64,000 nucleotides of DNA from Stenotrophomonas maltophilia. Its GTDB lineage: Bacteria > Pseudomonadota > Gammaproteobacteria > Xanthomonadales > Xanthomonadaceae. The stretch covers positions 51,606-115,605 of the forward strand of contig NZ_LYVJ01000014.1 of assembly GCF_001676385.1 (NCBI RefSeq), given 5' to 3'. This document shows, piece after piece, positions 38,156 through 47,151 of the stretch; within the stretch, counting starts at the first letter, position 1, and each line of letters begins with the position of its first letter. The translations under genes and the position numbers were made by a program. The notes under the pieces are model-generated. The model worked only from the letters and a program-made list of their open reading frames with translations. It was not told the DNA's origin and did no database searches.

Positions 38156-39181
38156 ATGAACCTGCCACCGCCGATGCCCGAAACCGTCGCGCCGCCACCG
38201 GCGCCGACCACGTCCCGCCTGCATGCCGCCTTCAGCCAGCTCCGCGATGCGCTGTCGGCTGAGATCGTCGGCCAGTCCGCTCTGGTCGAGCGCCTGCTGA
38301 TTGCGCTGCTGGCTGACGGCCACCTGCTTGTCGAGGGCGCCCCCGGGCTGGCCAAGACCACCGCGATCCGCGCGCTGGCCTCACGTCTGGAAGCCGACTT
38401 CGCGCGCGTGCAGTTCACTCCCGATCTGCTGCCGGCCGACCTGACCGGCACCGAGATCTGGCGCCCGCAGGAGGGGCGTTTTGAATTCGTGCCGGGCCCG
38501 ATCTTCCATCCGATCCTGCTGGCCGACGAGATCAATCGTGCCCCGGCCAAGGTGCAGTCGGCGCTGCTGGAAGCGATGGGTGAGCGCCAGGTCACTGTCG
38601 GTCGACACACCTATGCGCTGCCGCCACTGTTCCTGGTGATGGCCACGCAGAATCCGATCGAGCAGGAGGGCACGTTCCCACTGCCGGAAGCGCAGCTGGA
38701 CCGTTTCCTGATGCACGTGCGCATCGGCTATCCCGACCAGGCGGCCGAGTCGGAGATCCTGCGCCTGGCGCGCGACCGCGCGCGCGGCGCACTCGGCGAA
38801 CCGGCACCGGCACCGGCGAAGTTGCCGATGCAGGATGTGCTCGAGGCTCGCCGCGAGGTGCTTGACCTGCACATGGCACCGGCACTGGAGCGCTACCTGG
38901 TGGAACTGGTGCTGGCCTCGCGTGACCCGTCCCGTTACGACGCCGGACTGGGACGGCGCATCGCCTGGGGTGCGAGTCCGCGCGGCTCGATCGCACTGGA
39001 ACGCTGCGCACGCGCTCGTGCCTGGCTGGTGGGCCGCGACTTCGTCACCCCCGACGATGTGCGGGCGGTGGCCGCCGACGTGCTGCGGCATCGCGTGCTG
39101 CCCAGCTACGAAGCCACTGCCGAAGGATGGGATGGCGAGCGCCTGGTGCAGGAGCTGCTGGCCCGGGTACCGGCGCCCTGA
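38156..39181 (+). CDS. MoxR family AAA+ ATPase
   Basis: Cytosolic AAA+ ATPase thought to act as a chaperone for VWA-domain partners. The 341-residue product has Walker A EGAPGLAKTT, Walker B ILLADEINRAPAKVQSALLEAM, sensor 1 FLVMATQNPIEQEGTFPLPEAQLDRFLM, and the C-terminal lid domain. The ATG was chosen at MNLPPPMPE; the upstream in-frame extension has no family similarity. First gene of a six-gene block (moxR, DUF58, DUF4381, VWA, VWA-TPR, BatD), known elsewhere as the Bat/aerotolerance or MoxR-VWA operon. Confidence 0.93.
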   Translation: MNLPPPMPETVAPPPAPTTSRLHAAFSQLRDALSAEIVGQSALVERLLIALLADGHLLVEGAPGLAKTTAIRALASRLEADFARVQFTPDLLPADLTGTEIWRPQEGRFEFVPGPIFHPILLADEINRAPAKVQSALLEAMGERQVTVGRHTYALPPLFLVMATQNPIEQEGTFPLPEAQLDRFLMHVRIGYPDQAAESEILRLARDRARGALGEPAPAPAKLPMQDVLEARREVLDLHMAPALERYLVELVLASRDPSRYDAGLGRRIAWGASPRGSIALERCARARAWLVGRDFVTPDDVRAVAADVLRHRVLPSYEATAEGWDGERLVQELLARVPAP

Positions 39182-39189
39182 GCCTGCGC

Positions 39190-40119
39190 ATGACCGATCC
39201 CTCCCTGGAACCTGCCTCTGCCGCCAGCGATGGCGACGGGCTGCGCCCGCAGCTGGCCGAGCTTGTGGCCCTGCGCCGGTTGGCGCAGCGTTCGCCGCCA
39301 CCGCACCGGGGCCGTGCCGGCAATGCGGGGCAGGCACCCTCGCCGCTGCGCGGGCGCGGCATGGAGTATGCGGAGTCACGTGAGTACGTGGCCGGCGACG
39401 ATGCTCGGCATATCGACTGGCGGGTGACCGCGCGCACAGGCCGTGCCCACACCAAGCTGTTCCAGGCCGAACGCGAACGGGTCAGCCTGATGGTGGCGGA
39501 CACCTCGCCGGCGCTCTATTTCGGCACCCGCGTGCGTTTCAAGTCGGTGCAGGCCGCGCGCGTGGGCGCCGTGGCCGCGTGGTCGGCGCAGCGCCGTGGT
39601 GATCGAATTGGCGCCTTGCGTGGCAGCGACCGCGAGCCACCGGTCACGCCTGCGGGCGGGCCGCGCGGCGTGCTGCGCGTCCTGGACGCGCTGTCCCGCT
39701 GGTATGCGCAGCCGCCCGCTGATGATCTCGGCCTGGAGCGCGCGCTGGACCATGCTGCGCGCGTGCTGCGCCCGGGGGCGCGCACGCTGGTGCTGGCCGA
39801 CCCGCAGCAGGCCATCCGTATTCCAGCGGCGCGCTGGAGTGCACTGGCCCAGCATCATGACCTCAGCCTGGTGCTGCTGGTCGATCCGCTGGAACTGCAG
39901 CCGCCTTCGGCCGCGTTGCAGTTCCAGACCCTGCAGCAACGCATCGGCCTGGATCTGCGCCGGCGCGAGGTGCAGGCGCACTGGCAGGCCCACTTCGTTG
40001 AACCGTTGCAGGAACTGCGGCGCCAGCTCGGTGCGCGCCATGTCGACGTGCACGTACTGTCCACCGATGCGCCCAGCGATGCCTGGTTGGCGCCGTCGCG
40101 TACCGAGGTGCCGGCATGA
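39190..40119 (+). CDS. DUF58 domain protein
   Basis: A 309-residue protein with the DUF58 signature SREYVAGDDARHIDWRVTART at about residues 65-85, followed by a degenerate VWA-like fold. No membrane helix is seen, unlike many longer DUF58 proteins. It begins 8 bp after moxR and overlaps the next gene as ATGA. Function is inferred only from its constant association with MoxR and VWA proteins. Confidence 0.88.
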   Translation: MTDPSLEPASAASDGDGLRPQLAELVALRRLAQRSPPPHRGRAGNAGQAPSPLRGRGMEYAESREYVAGDDARHIDWRVTARTGRAHTKLFQAERERVSLMVADTSPALYFGTRVRFKSVQAARVGAVAAWSAQRRGDRIGALRGSDREPPVTPAGGPRGVLRVLDALSRWYAQPPADDLGLERALDHAARVLRPGARTLVLADPQQAIRIPAARWSALAQHHDLSLVLLVDPLELQPPSAALQFQTLQQRIGLDLRRREVQAHWQAHFVEPLQELRRQLGARHVDVHVLSTDAPSDAWLAPSRTEVPA

Positions 40120-40565
40120 GCGCCAACCTGCCGCTGCGCGACGTGCAGCTGCCCCCGGCCCCTTCGTGGTGGCCACCGGCGCCGGGTTATCTGGTGATCG
40201 GCGGCGCAGTACTGCTGGTGCTGCTGGCGGCCGTCCTGCTCGGGTGGCAGCGCCGCCGCCGTCGCCAGCGCTGGTTGCGGCTGTTCGACCGGGAACTGGC
40301 CCTGTCGCCGGACCCCGGCGCGGAGCTGGCAGCGATTGCCGGCCTGCTGCGTCGCGCCGCACGCCATGCACAACCGGGCAGCGAATCGCTGCGCGATGAC
40401 GCGTGGTGGCAGCGGGTGGATCCGCAGGGCACGCTGCCCGCGGCAAGCCGCGAGCTGTTGGCCGAGGGTGCCTATCGCCCGCGTGTCGATGCCAGTGAAG
40501 TAGCGGTCCTGCGCAGCTGGGGGCGCGAGCGCTATCTGGCCATGCTGCTGGAGCGACGCCGATGA
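40116..40565 (+). CDS. DUF4381 domain membrane protein
   Basis: A 149-residue protein. The N-terminal motif LRDVQLPPAPSWWPPAPGY is typical of DUF4381. One membrane helix follows at about residues 27-46 (LVIGGAVLLVLLAAVLLGW), then a basic stretch RRRRRQRWLRLF and a helical cytoplasmic part. It overlaps both neighbours by 4 bp (ATGA), so its amount is probably tied to theirs. Likely an anchor or scaffold of the MoxR-VWA complex; the role is not established. Confidence 0.85.
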   Translation: MSANLPLRDVQLPPAPSWWPPAPGYLVIGGAVLLVLLAAVLLGWQRRRRRQRWLRLFDRELALSPDPGAELAAIAGLLRRAARHAQPGSESLRDDAWWQRVDPQGTLPAASRELLAEGAYRPRVDASEVAVLRSWGRERYLAMLLERRR

Positions 40566-41566
40566 GCCTGCTGGCGAGCTACTGGCCTTGGCCGGACCTG
40601 CAGCTGGCGTGGCCGCTGGCGCTGCTGGCGCTGCCGTTGCCCGTGCTCATGTACGGATGGAAGCGCCGCGCGGATGCGGGAGCGGCACTGCGCGTCCCTT
40701 ATGCTGCGGCGGAACTGGAAGCGCTGGCCGGTGGTGGCCGGGTCGATGTGTCCTGGCTGCGCACCCTGCTGCTGTGGCTGGGGTGGTTCGCACTGTGCGT
40801 GGCGCTGGCACGCCCGCAACAGCTGGGCGAGGCCGTCACGCCACCGCAGCAGGGCCGGCAGATGATGCTGGCGATGGATGTGTCCGGCAGCATGGGCGAG
40901 GGCGACATGGTGCTGGGCGGGCAGGTGGTGGATCGCCTCACCGCCGCCAAGGCCGTGCTGGCCGATTTCCTCGACCGTCGCGCGGGTGATCGCGTCGGCC
41001 TGCTGATCTTCGGCGACCGCGCCTACACGCTCACCCCGCTCACCGCCGACCTGGCCAGCGTGCGCGACCAGCTGCGCGACAGCGTGGTCGGCCTGGCGGG
41101 GCGCGAGACTGCCATCGGTGATGCCATCGGCCTGGCGGTGAAACGCCTGCGCAGCCAGCCCGAAGGCCAGCGCGTGCTGATCCTGCTGACCGACGGTGTC
41201 AGCAATGCCGGCGTGCTGGAGCCCCTTCGCGCGGCGGAAGTCGCGCGCGCTGAAGGCGTGCGCATCCACACGGTCGCGTTCGGCGGTGATGGCAGCATGC
41301 GGTTCCTGGGTATTCCCATTTCAGCCGACCAGGACCCGGTCGATGAGGCCACGTTGAAGAAGATCGCCAGCTTGACCGGTGGCCGGTTCTTCCGGGCGCG
41401 CGACACCGCGCAGCTGGCCGGCATCTACGCCGAACTGGACCGGCTGGAGCCGATCGCGGCCAAAGGGCCAAGCCTGCGCCCGCGCGAGGAGTGCTATGCA
41501 TGGCCGCTGGGCCTGGCGTTGTTGCTGGGCGCGCTGGCCTGGCTGTGGCCGGAGCGTCGCCGATGA
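40562..41566 (+). CDS. VWA domain protein BatA
   Basis: A 334-residue membrane protein. Hydrophobic helices are at about 12-30 and 62-80. A von Willebrand A domain follows, starting at MMLAMDVSGSMGEGDM with a complete MIDAS motif (DxSxS), then the conserved TDGVSNAGVLEPLRAAEVA. The final membrane helix ends in a basic tail (ALLLGALAWLWPERRR). This is the BatA topology, with the VWA domain in the periplasm or at the membrane. It overlaps the next gene by 4 bp. Confidence 0.9.
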   Translation: MSLLASYWPWPDLQLAWPLALLALPLPVLMYGWKRRADAGAALRVPYAAAELEALAGGGRVDVSWLRTLLLWLGWFALCVALARPQQLGEAVTPPQQGRQMMLAMDVSGSMGEGDMVLGGQVVDRLTAAKAVLADFLDRRAGDRVGLLIFGDRAYTLTPLTADLASVRDQLRDSVVGLAGRETAIGDAIGLAVKRLRSQPEGQRVLILLTDGVSNAGVLEPLRAAEVARAEGVRIHTVAFGGDGSMRFLGIPISADQDPVDEATLKKIASLTGGRFFRARDTAQLAGIYAELDRLEPIAAKGPSLRPREECYAWPLGLALLLGALAWLWPERRR

Positions 41567-43386
41567 TCGCCCTGGCCGCGAACGTGCCTGATTGGAGCGC
41601 GCTGCATTTCCTGCGCCCGGAGTGGCTGTGGGCATTGCTGGCACTGCCGCTGATCATCGCGCTGGCGATGTATCGACAGCGACGCAGTGACGCGTGGCGG
41701 CACGCAGTGGACGCACATCTGTTGCCGCACCTGCTGTCGGCGGGGGGGCGGCGCCGCGCGCGCCTGCCGTGGGCGGTATTGCTGGGCTGGACGCTGGCGT
41801 CGTTGGCGCTCGCAGGGCCCAGCTGGCGCCAGCAGGCACAACCCATGTTCCAGGCCAGCGAACCGTTGCTGGTGGTGCTGGACCTGTCCAGCCGGATCGC
41901 GGCCACCGACCTGCCGCCATCGCGCCTGCTGCAGGCCCGGGCGAAGCTGGGTGAGCTGCTGCGCGCGCGCCAGGGCGGCCAGGTGGGCCTGGTGGTATAC
42001 GCCGACGATGCCTACACCGTAGCCCCGCTGACCGATGATGGCAGCAATGTCGCGCTGTACCTGGATGCCCTGTCACCAGATGTGATGCCGCGTGACGGCC
42101 AGCGTGCCGACCGCGGCATCGATTGGGCTGCACGGCTGATGCGCCAGACCGGGGCCCCGCGGGGACAGATCCTGCTGGTCAGTGATCAGGCGGATGGGGA
42201 AGCGGCACTGGCGGCAGCGCAGGCACGCGGCCTGGGCCTGCAGGTGTCGGTACTGGGTCTGGGCACACCGGCCGGTGCGACCTATCGCGATGGCAATGGC
42301 CAGATCCGCCAAGCCGCGCTGGACGAGGGCAGCCTGCGTGCGGTCGCGACCGCAGGTGGCGGTCGTTACGCGCGCCTGGCCGAGGATGGCAGTGACCTGC
42401 GCGCACTGGGTGTACTTGATGCGCGCGAGGGCACGGCGGCGCAACGGCCGGGCGAAGGCAGGCAATGGCGTGACGAGGGCTTCTGGCTGCTGCCGCCGGT
42501 GATGCTGCTGGCGCTGCTGGCATTCCGTCGCCGCGCGATGCTGGCCGCAATGCTGGCGGTCGGCCTGCTGCCGTGGATGAACGATGCGCAGGCGCAGGCA
42601 GCACCCTCCGCGCCGGTGCAGGGCACCCTCTGGAACCGGGCCGACCAGCTGCAGCACCAGCGCCTGGCCAAAGGGGTGCAGGCCTACCGCAACGGCGACT
42701 TTGCCGGTGCACGCAAGCAGTTCGAAGGCATCGACAGCGATGCGGGCTGGTACAACCTGGCCAACGCCCTGGCACGCCAGGGCAACTACGATGAGGCCAT
42801 CGCCGCGTACGACCGCGCGTTGGCCCTGCATCCCGGCATGGCTGATGCGGTGGCCAACCGCGCGGTGGTCGATGCCGCACGCAAGCGCAAGTCCTCCGGT
42901 GGGCAGGGGCAGGATCAGCAGAAGCCGCCGCAGAACGGGCCGCAGAAACCACAGGACGCCTCCCAGGGCCGACAGGACCGGCAGCCGGGCCAGAAGTCTC
43001 CCGCGCAGGGGCAGCCGCAGCAGGGACAGCAGGGACAGCAGGGACAGCCCACGCCCGGCGACGACAACGCGCGACCGGGTGCGCAGCCCGGCGGGCAAGG
43101 CCGCGATGGCGCGCAGGCGCCGCCGCAGGTGGAGGACGCCCAGGCACAGGCGCAGGCCGACGCGCAGCAACGCGAGCGCATGCAGCAGGCGATGCAGCAG
43201 GCGCGCAAGGAAGAGGCCGGCAATGACGGCAGGCCGGTGCCGGGCAGTGACGGGCGTACCCCGCGCGAGCGCGAGGAGCAACAGGCGGTGGAGGCCTGGA
43301 TGCGGCGCGTACCGGATGAACCGGGTGCACTGCTTCGGGCCAAGTTCCAGCTGGAAAACGAACGCAGGAAGAGGGAAGGGCGATGA
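41563..43386 (+). CDS. VWA-TPR fusion protein (BatB plus BatC)
   Basis: A 607-residue protein joining what are often separate BatB and BatC. It has N-terminal helices (about 22-40, 66-82) and a VWA domain (about 95-280) with TDDGSNVALYLDAL and ILLVSDQADGEAAL. Two helices at about 310-345 follow. One TPR-like region comes next (AGWYNLANALARQGNYDEAIAAYDRALALHP). The long Gln/Gly/Pro-rich low-complexity C-terminus ends in a charged helix with EEQQAVEAWMRRVPDEPG. The MIDAS reads DLSSR where DxSxS is expected, so metal binding may be altered. Confidence 0.88.
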   Translation: MIALAANVPDWSALHFLRPEWLWALLALPLIIALAMYRQRRSDAWRHAVDAHLLPHLLSAGGRRRARLPWAVLLGWTLASLALAGPSWRQQAQPMFQASEPLLVVLDLSSRIAATDLPPSRLLQARAKLGELLRARQGGQVGLVVYADDAYTVAPLTDDGSNVALYLDALSPDVMPRDGQRADRGIDWAARLMRQTGAPRGQILLVSDQADGEAALAAAQARGLGLQVSVLGLGTPAGATYRDGNGQIRQAALDEGSLRAVATAGGGRYARLAEDGSDLRALGVLDAREGTAAQRPGEGRQWRDEGFWLLPPVMLLALLAFRRRAMLAAMLAVGLLPWMNDAQAQAAPSAPVQGTLWNRADQLQHQRLAKGVQAYRNGDFAGARKQFEGIDSDAGWYNLANALARQGNYDEAIAAYDRALALHPGMADAVANRAVVDAARKRKSSGGQGQDQQKPPQNGPQKPQDASQGRQDRQPGQKSPAQGQPQQGQQGQQGQPTPGDDNARPGAQPGGQGRDGAQAPPQVEDAQAQAQADAQQRERMQQAMQQARKEEAGNDGRPVPGSDGRTPREREEQQAVEAWMRRVPDEPGALLRAKFQLENERRKREGR

Positions 43387-45098
43387 CGTGGGCGATCGAC
43401 AGGCGCGGGCACGGGCCCCGACAGGTATTGGCGGCGCTGCTGCTGTGGCTGCCGTTGCTGGCCTGGGCACAGCCGCGCGCGTGGCTCGACCGCGACCGCA
43501 TTGCGAAGGGCGACACGGTCACGCTCAATGTCGAGAGTGATCAGGGCACGCCGGACTTCGCTCCGCTGCGTTCCGACTTCGACCTCAGTGGGCAGACCAG
43601 CAGCCGGCAGGTGGAGTGGAGCAACGGCAGCATGCAGCAGCGTAACCTGCATGCCGTGGCGCTCACGCCGCGGCGTAGCGGTGCGCTGGTCATTCCGGGC
43701 CTGCAGGTAGGCGCTGCGCGCACCGCGCCATTGACCCTGCAGGTGGATGCGGCGGCCGTCGCCGGCCCGGACAGCCATGCGATGGCGTTCATCGAAACCG
43801 TGGTCGATGACGAGTCGCCCTATGTGCAGCAGAGCGTCGGCGTGGTGGTTCGGTTGTACTTCGCCTCGCAGCTGGCGTCCGGTGAGCTGGTGCTGGACAC
43901 GCCGGATGGCGCATCGCTGCAGCGCGTGGGCGATGACCGCACCGATGTGCGTGAGGTCAACGGCCGGCGCTACAACGTGGTCGAACGCCGCTTCCTGCTG
44001 ATTCCCGAGCGCAGCGGTGCGCTGCGCCTGGCGGGTGCCCGCTTCAGTGGGCGCAGTGCCGGTGGCTTCTTCGACGACTTCTTCGGCGGCGGCGACGGCC
44101 GCATGAACGCCACCGGCGCCGATCGCACCTTGCAGGTGCAGGCGCAGCCGGCGCAGGCGCCACAACCCTGGTTGCCCCTGCAGAGCCTGCAGCTGCGCTA
44201 CACCAGCGCACCCACCCATGGCCGTACCGGCGAAGCGGCCAACCTGGTGGTGGAGGCGATTGCCGAAGGCGCAACCCGCGCGCAGTTCACCGACCTGCCG
44301 GTGCCCGAGGTCGGCGGCGCCGCGCAGGTGTTCGCCGAGCCGGCGCAGTACGAGGAGACCTTCAACGGCAGTACACCGCGCCTGAAGATCACCCGCCGCT
44401 ATTCGATCGTGCCGCGCCAGCCGGGTTCGCTGGTGATGCCCGGGCCGCGCCTGCCATGGTGGGATGTGCGCAACGGCAAGGCACAGGAAGCCAAGCTTCC
44501 GGACCTCACGATCGCGATTGAAGCCAGCAACGGCGGAGCCAACGCGTCGCCTGCAACGCTGCCACCGATCGACACCGATGCGGCACTGCCGGGCACCGAC
44601 GGCCAGAACAGCCGCATCGCCGCGACCGATCCGCGAGCGGGGGGCATGGCCGAACGGCCATGGCCCTGGATGGGCGCCGCCATCGGCCTGGCGCTGCTGT
44701 GGCTGCTGACCTTGTTGTGGGGCTGGCAGCGGGGCCGCCGCCCGCGTCCGCTGGCGTCCTCGGCGGGCACGCCAACCGTGCCGGCAGCGGCGAGCGGTCG
44801 CGCGGGTGTGGCGGAGTTGCGCCGCGCGCTGGAGGGCGAAGGTTTCGAGCAGGTGGAAGCACGGCTGTGCGCGATGGCGGGCGTCGAGCGCCTGGAAGAG
44901 GTCATCGCGCGGCTGGATGATCCGGCACAGCGCCAGGTGCTGCAGGATCTGCAGCAGGCGCGTTGGGGTGGGCAGGGCGATCTGCCCTCGTTGCGTGCCC
45001 GCCTGCGCCAGGCCTTCCGTGACGGACCGCACTGGTCCGTGGCGGCGGGCACGGTCGACACTGGCCTGGCGCCGCTGTATCCCTCGCGGCGAACCTGA
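43383..45098 (+). CDS. BatD family membrane protein (oxygen tolerance)
   Basis: A 571-residue exported protein with a signal peptide (LLLWLPLLAWAQ, to about residue 29). Long beta-rich periplasmic domains follow, including WLDRDRIAKGDTVTLNVES and YSIVPRQPGSLVMPGPRLPWWD. One membrane helix at about 425-445 (WMGAAIGLALLWLLTLLWGW) and a cytoplasmic helical tail complete it. This matches BatD. It overlaps the VWA-TPR gene by 4 bp and ends the operon. In Bacteroides and Leptospira relatives the block was linked to stress tolerance; its role here is unknown. Confidence 0.88.
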   Translation: MTWAIDRRGHGPRQVLAALLLWLPLLAWAQPRAWLDRDRIAKGDTVTLNVESDQGTPDFAPLRSDFDLSGQTSSRQVEWSNGSMQQRNLHAVALTPRRSGALVIPGLQVGAARTAPLTLQVDAAAVAGPDSHAMAFIETVVDDESPYVQQSVGVVVRLYFASQLASGELVLDTPDGASLQRVGDDRTDVREVNGRRYNVVERRFLLIPERSGALRLAGARFSGRSAGGFFDDFFGGGDGRMNATGADRTLQVQAQPAQAPQPWLPLQSLQLRYTSAPTHGRTGEAANLVVEAIAEGATRAQFTDLPVPEVGGAAQVFAEPAQYEETFNGSTPRLKITRRYSIVPRQPGSLVMPGPRLPWWDVRNGKAQEAKLPDLTIAIEASNGGANASPATLPPIDTDAALPGTDGQNSRIAATDPRAGGMAERPWPWMGAAIGLALLWLLTLLWGWQRGRRPRPLASSAGTPTVPAAASGRAGVAELRRALEGEGFEQVEARLCAMAGVERLEEVIARLDDPAQRQVLQDLQQARWGGQGDLPSLRARLRQAFRDGPHWSVAAGTVDTGLAPLYPSRRT

Positions 45099-45155
45099 AC
45101 CGGCGCCGCTTGCGCGCTTTGTTAGAGTGCATTCATTTTTCGAGGAAACCCGCGT

Positions 45156-46475
45156 ATGACAGCCGCTGCTGCCGATAGCAAGAAGTTGCCCCTGCATTGG
45201 AAGATGGGCATCGGCTTTGCGATCGGCCTGGTCCTGGGACTGATCGTGCACGCCCTGGGTGGCAGCGTCGATGGTCTGCAGGCCGGTGCCAAGTGGGTAA
45301 TGGACTACATCACCACTCCGGCGTCGAGCCTGTTCCTCAACCTCATCTTCATGCTCATCGTGCCGCTGATCTTCTCGGCGCTGATCATGGGCGTGTCGGA
45401 AATGGGCGACATCCGCGCCCTCGGCCGCATCGGCTGGAAGACGCTGGCATTCACCGTGCTGTTGTCCGGCATTGCCGTGGGCATCGGCCTGGTACTGGTC
45501 AACCTGCTCAAGCCGGGCGCCGGCGTCGACCCGCAGACCGCGGCACTGATGCTGTCGGAGAACGCCGAGCGCAGCAAGGAAATCGTCGCCGGCATCCACG
45601 GCACGCCGAAAGGCATGGACATGCTGCTGTCGATCGTGCCGAGCAACGTGCTGCAGGCCGCATCGGACAACGGCGCGATCCTGTCGCTGATGTTCTTCGC
45701 GCTGATGTTCGGCATCGGCATGGTGCTGACCGATGACGACAAGGTTGCTCCGCTGCGCCGCGCCATCGAAGGCGTGTTCGAAATCTCGATGACCCTGATC
45801 AATCTGGTCATCCGCCTGGCGCCGTACGCGGTGGCCTGCTTCATGTTCAACCTGGCCGCGCTGTTCGGTTTCGAGCTGATCATCCGCCTCGGTGCCTACG
45901 TGGGCGTGGTGGTGCTGGCGCTGGGCCTGCACATGATCGTGACCTACGGCACTGCGGTGTGGCTGTCCGGCCGCTCGCCGCTGTCATTCTTCCGCGATAC
46001 CCAGGAAGCGACGGTGATGGCGTTCTCCACCGCGTCCAGCAACGCAACCCTGCCGACCGCACTGCGGGTGGCCGACCAGATGGGCCTGCCGCAGCGCGTA
46101 TCGCGGTTCGTGCTGACCGTGGGGGCCACCGCCAACCAGAACGGCACCGCGCTGTTCGAGGGCGTGACGGTCATCTTCCTGGCCCAGTTCTTCGGCGTGG
46201 ACCTCAGCATTGGCCAGCAGATCATGGTGATGGCGGTCTGCATCCTGGGCGGCATCGGTACCGCCGGCGTGCCATCCGGCTCGCTGCCAGTGGTGGCGAT
46301 GATCTGTGCGATGGTGGGCGTCAATCCCCTGGGCATTGGCCTGATCCTGGGGGTGAACCACTTCCTGGACATGTGCCGCACCGCGCTGAACGTGACTGGC
46401 GACCTCGCCCTGACCACCCTGGTGGCCAAGGGGGAGGCACATGATGGCCCGGATCTGACCACGCCGCGCGATTGA
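45156..46475 (+). CDS. Dicarboxylate/amino acid:cation symporter, DAACS family
   Basis: Secondary transporter of the SDF/GltP-DctA family with 439 residues and eight helices plus two re-entrant hairpins. The serine-rich motif AFSTASSNATLPTALRVA (HP1) is present, and TM8 keeps the substrate/sodium residues in DMCRTALNVTGDLALT. The TM7 motif usually read as NMDGT is TANQNGTALFEG here, with Asn in place of the sodium-binding Asp. Substrate (glutamate, aspartate or C4-dicarboxylate) cannot be fixed from sequence. The gene follows BatD by 57 bp and has TTAGAG as a possible -10. Confidence 0.9.
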   Translation: MTAAAADSKKLPLHWKMGIGFAIGLVLGLIVHALGGSVDGLQAGAKWVMDYITTPASSLFLNLIFMLIVPLIFSALIMGVSEMGDIRALGRIGWKTLAFTVLLSGIAVGIGLVLVNLLKPGAGVDPQTAALMLSENAERSKEIVAGIHGTPKGMDMLLSIVPSNVLQAASDNGAILSLMFFALMFGIGMVLTDDDKVAPLRRAIEGVFEISMTLINLVIRLAPYAVACFMFNLAALFGFELIIRLGAYVGVVVLALGLHMIVTYGTAVWLSGRSPLSFFRDTQEATVMAFSTASSNATLPTALRVADQMGLPQRVSRFVLTVGATANQNGTALFEGVTVIFLAQFFGVDLSIGQQIMVMAVCILGGIGTAGVPSGSLPVVAMICAMVGVNPLGIGLILGVNHFLDMCRTALNVTGDLALTTLVAKGEAHDGPDLTTPRD

Positions 46476-46552
46476 ACCAGCACTGAATGCCATGGATACT
46501 TGCCCGGCGCATGGAAGGCGCCGGGATTGGCGCCGTGCGAAAGGGAGCAGAA

Positions 46553-46987
46553 ATGAGGATTTCGTATCTGATGGTGGCCGCGCTCGGCCTGCTGGCCTTC
46601 GAGGCCAGTGCCGAGAAGGCCTGTGAGACCAACTACAGCAAGAATGGCAGCTTCTTCAGCGGCCGCACTTTCACCACCTGGGACGTGGTGCCCAACGTCG
46701 CGCCGGCCGATGCCCTCAAGCGGATCCAGATCGAGGGCGTGAAGTCGGGCCTGACGGTTGCCAGCGTCGACAAGGACCTGGGCATGCTGAGCTTCACGCA
46801 GAATACCCAGCTCAACGGTGGCCAGGTCACCCTGCCGTGGAACGTGATGATCGAGGGCGAGGGCAAAGGGTCCAAGATCACCGTCACCAAGATGACCCCG
46901 CCCTCCTACGCGACCAGCGAAGACTTCCAGAAGAAGTCCATGTGCGGTGTGATCGAGGCAGCGGCACCGGCCTCGGCCGGCAGCTAG
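46553..46987 (+). CDS. Small secreted hypothetical protein
   Basis: Family not recognised. The 144-residue precursor has a signal peptide ([20 protein letters not shown], 1-20). The mature domain of about 120 residues is rich in Gly, Thr and Lys, with two cysteines (KACETNYS and SMCGVIE) that could pair. Its alternating pattern ([29 protein letters not shown]) looks like a small beta-sandwich. It resembles DUF-type periplasmic domains that accompany stress proteins, but I cannot name one. GGGAGCAGAA precedes the ATG. It stands alone, with a terminator behind it. Confidence 0.7.
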   Translation: MRISYLMVAALGLLAFEASAEKACETNYSKNGSFFSGRTFTTWDVVPNVAPADALKRIQIEGVKSGLTVASVDKDLGMLSFTQNTQLNGGQVTLPWNVMIEGEGKGSKITVTKMTPPSYATSEDFQKKSMCGVIEAAAPASAGS

Positions 46988-47004
46988 GACGGGTTCCGGC
47001 CCTC

Positions 47005-47034
47005 GAAAATGCCCCGCCCCTGCGGGGCATTTTC
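47005..47034. terminator. Bidirectional-looking terminator before tkt
   Basis: Perfect stem GAAAATGCCCCGC / GCGGGGCATTTTC (13 bp) with loop CCCT, 17 bp after the stop of the secreted protein gene. A- and T-tracts flank both sides. Confidence 0.8.
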
Positions 47035-47151
47035 GTTGCTGCGGGGGGACCGGCCGGCGCTCCGATCGCCAGGGTGCGAGCGCCGGGACGCTCAAGCTGC
47101 GACAATAGGCCGCCCGCACGTCCGCGGCCGCCTCCCGATTCCGACAGAACC

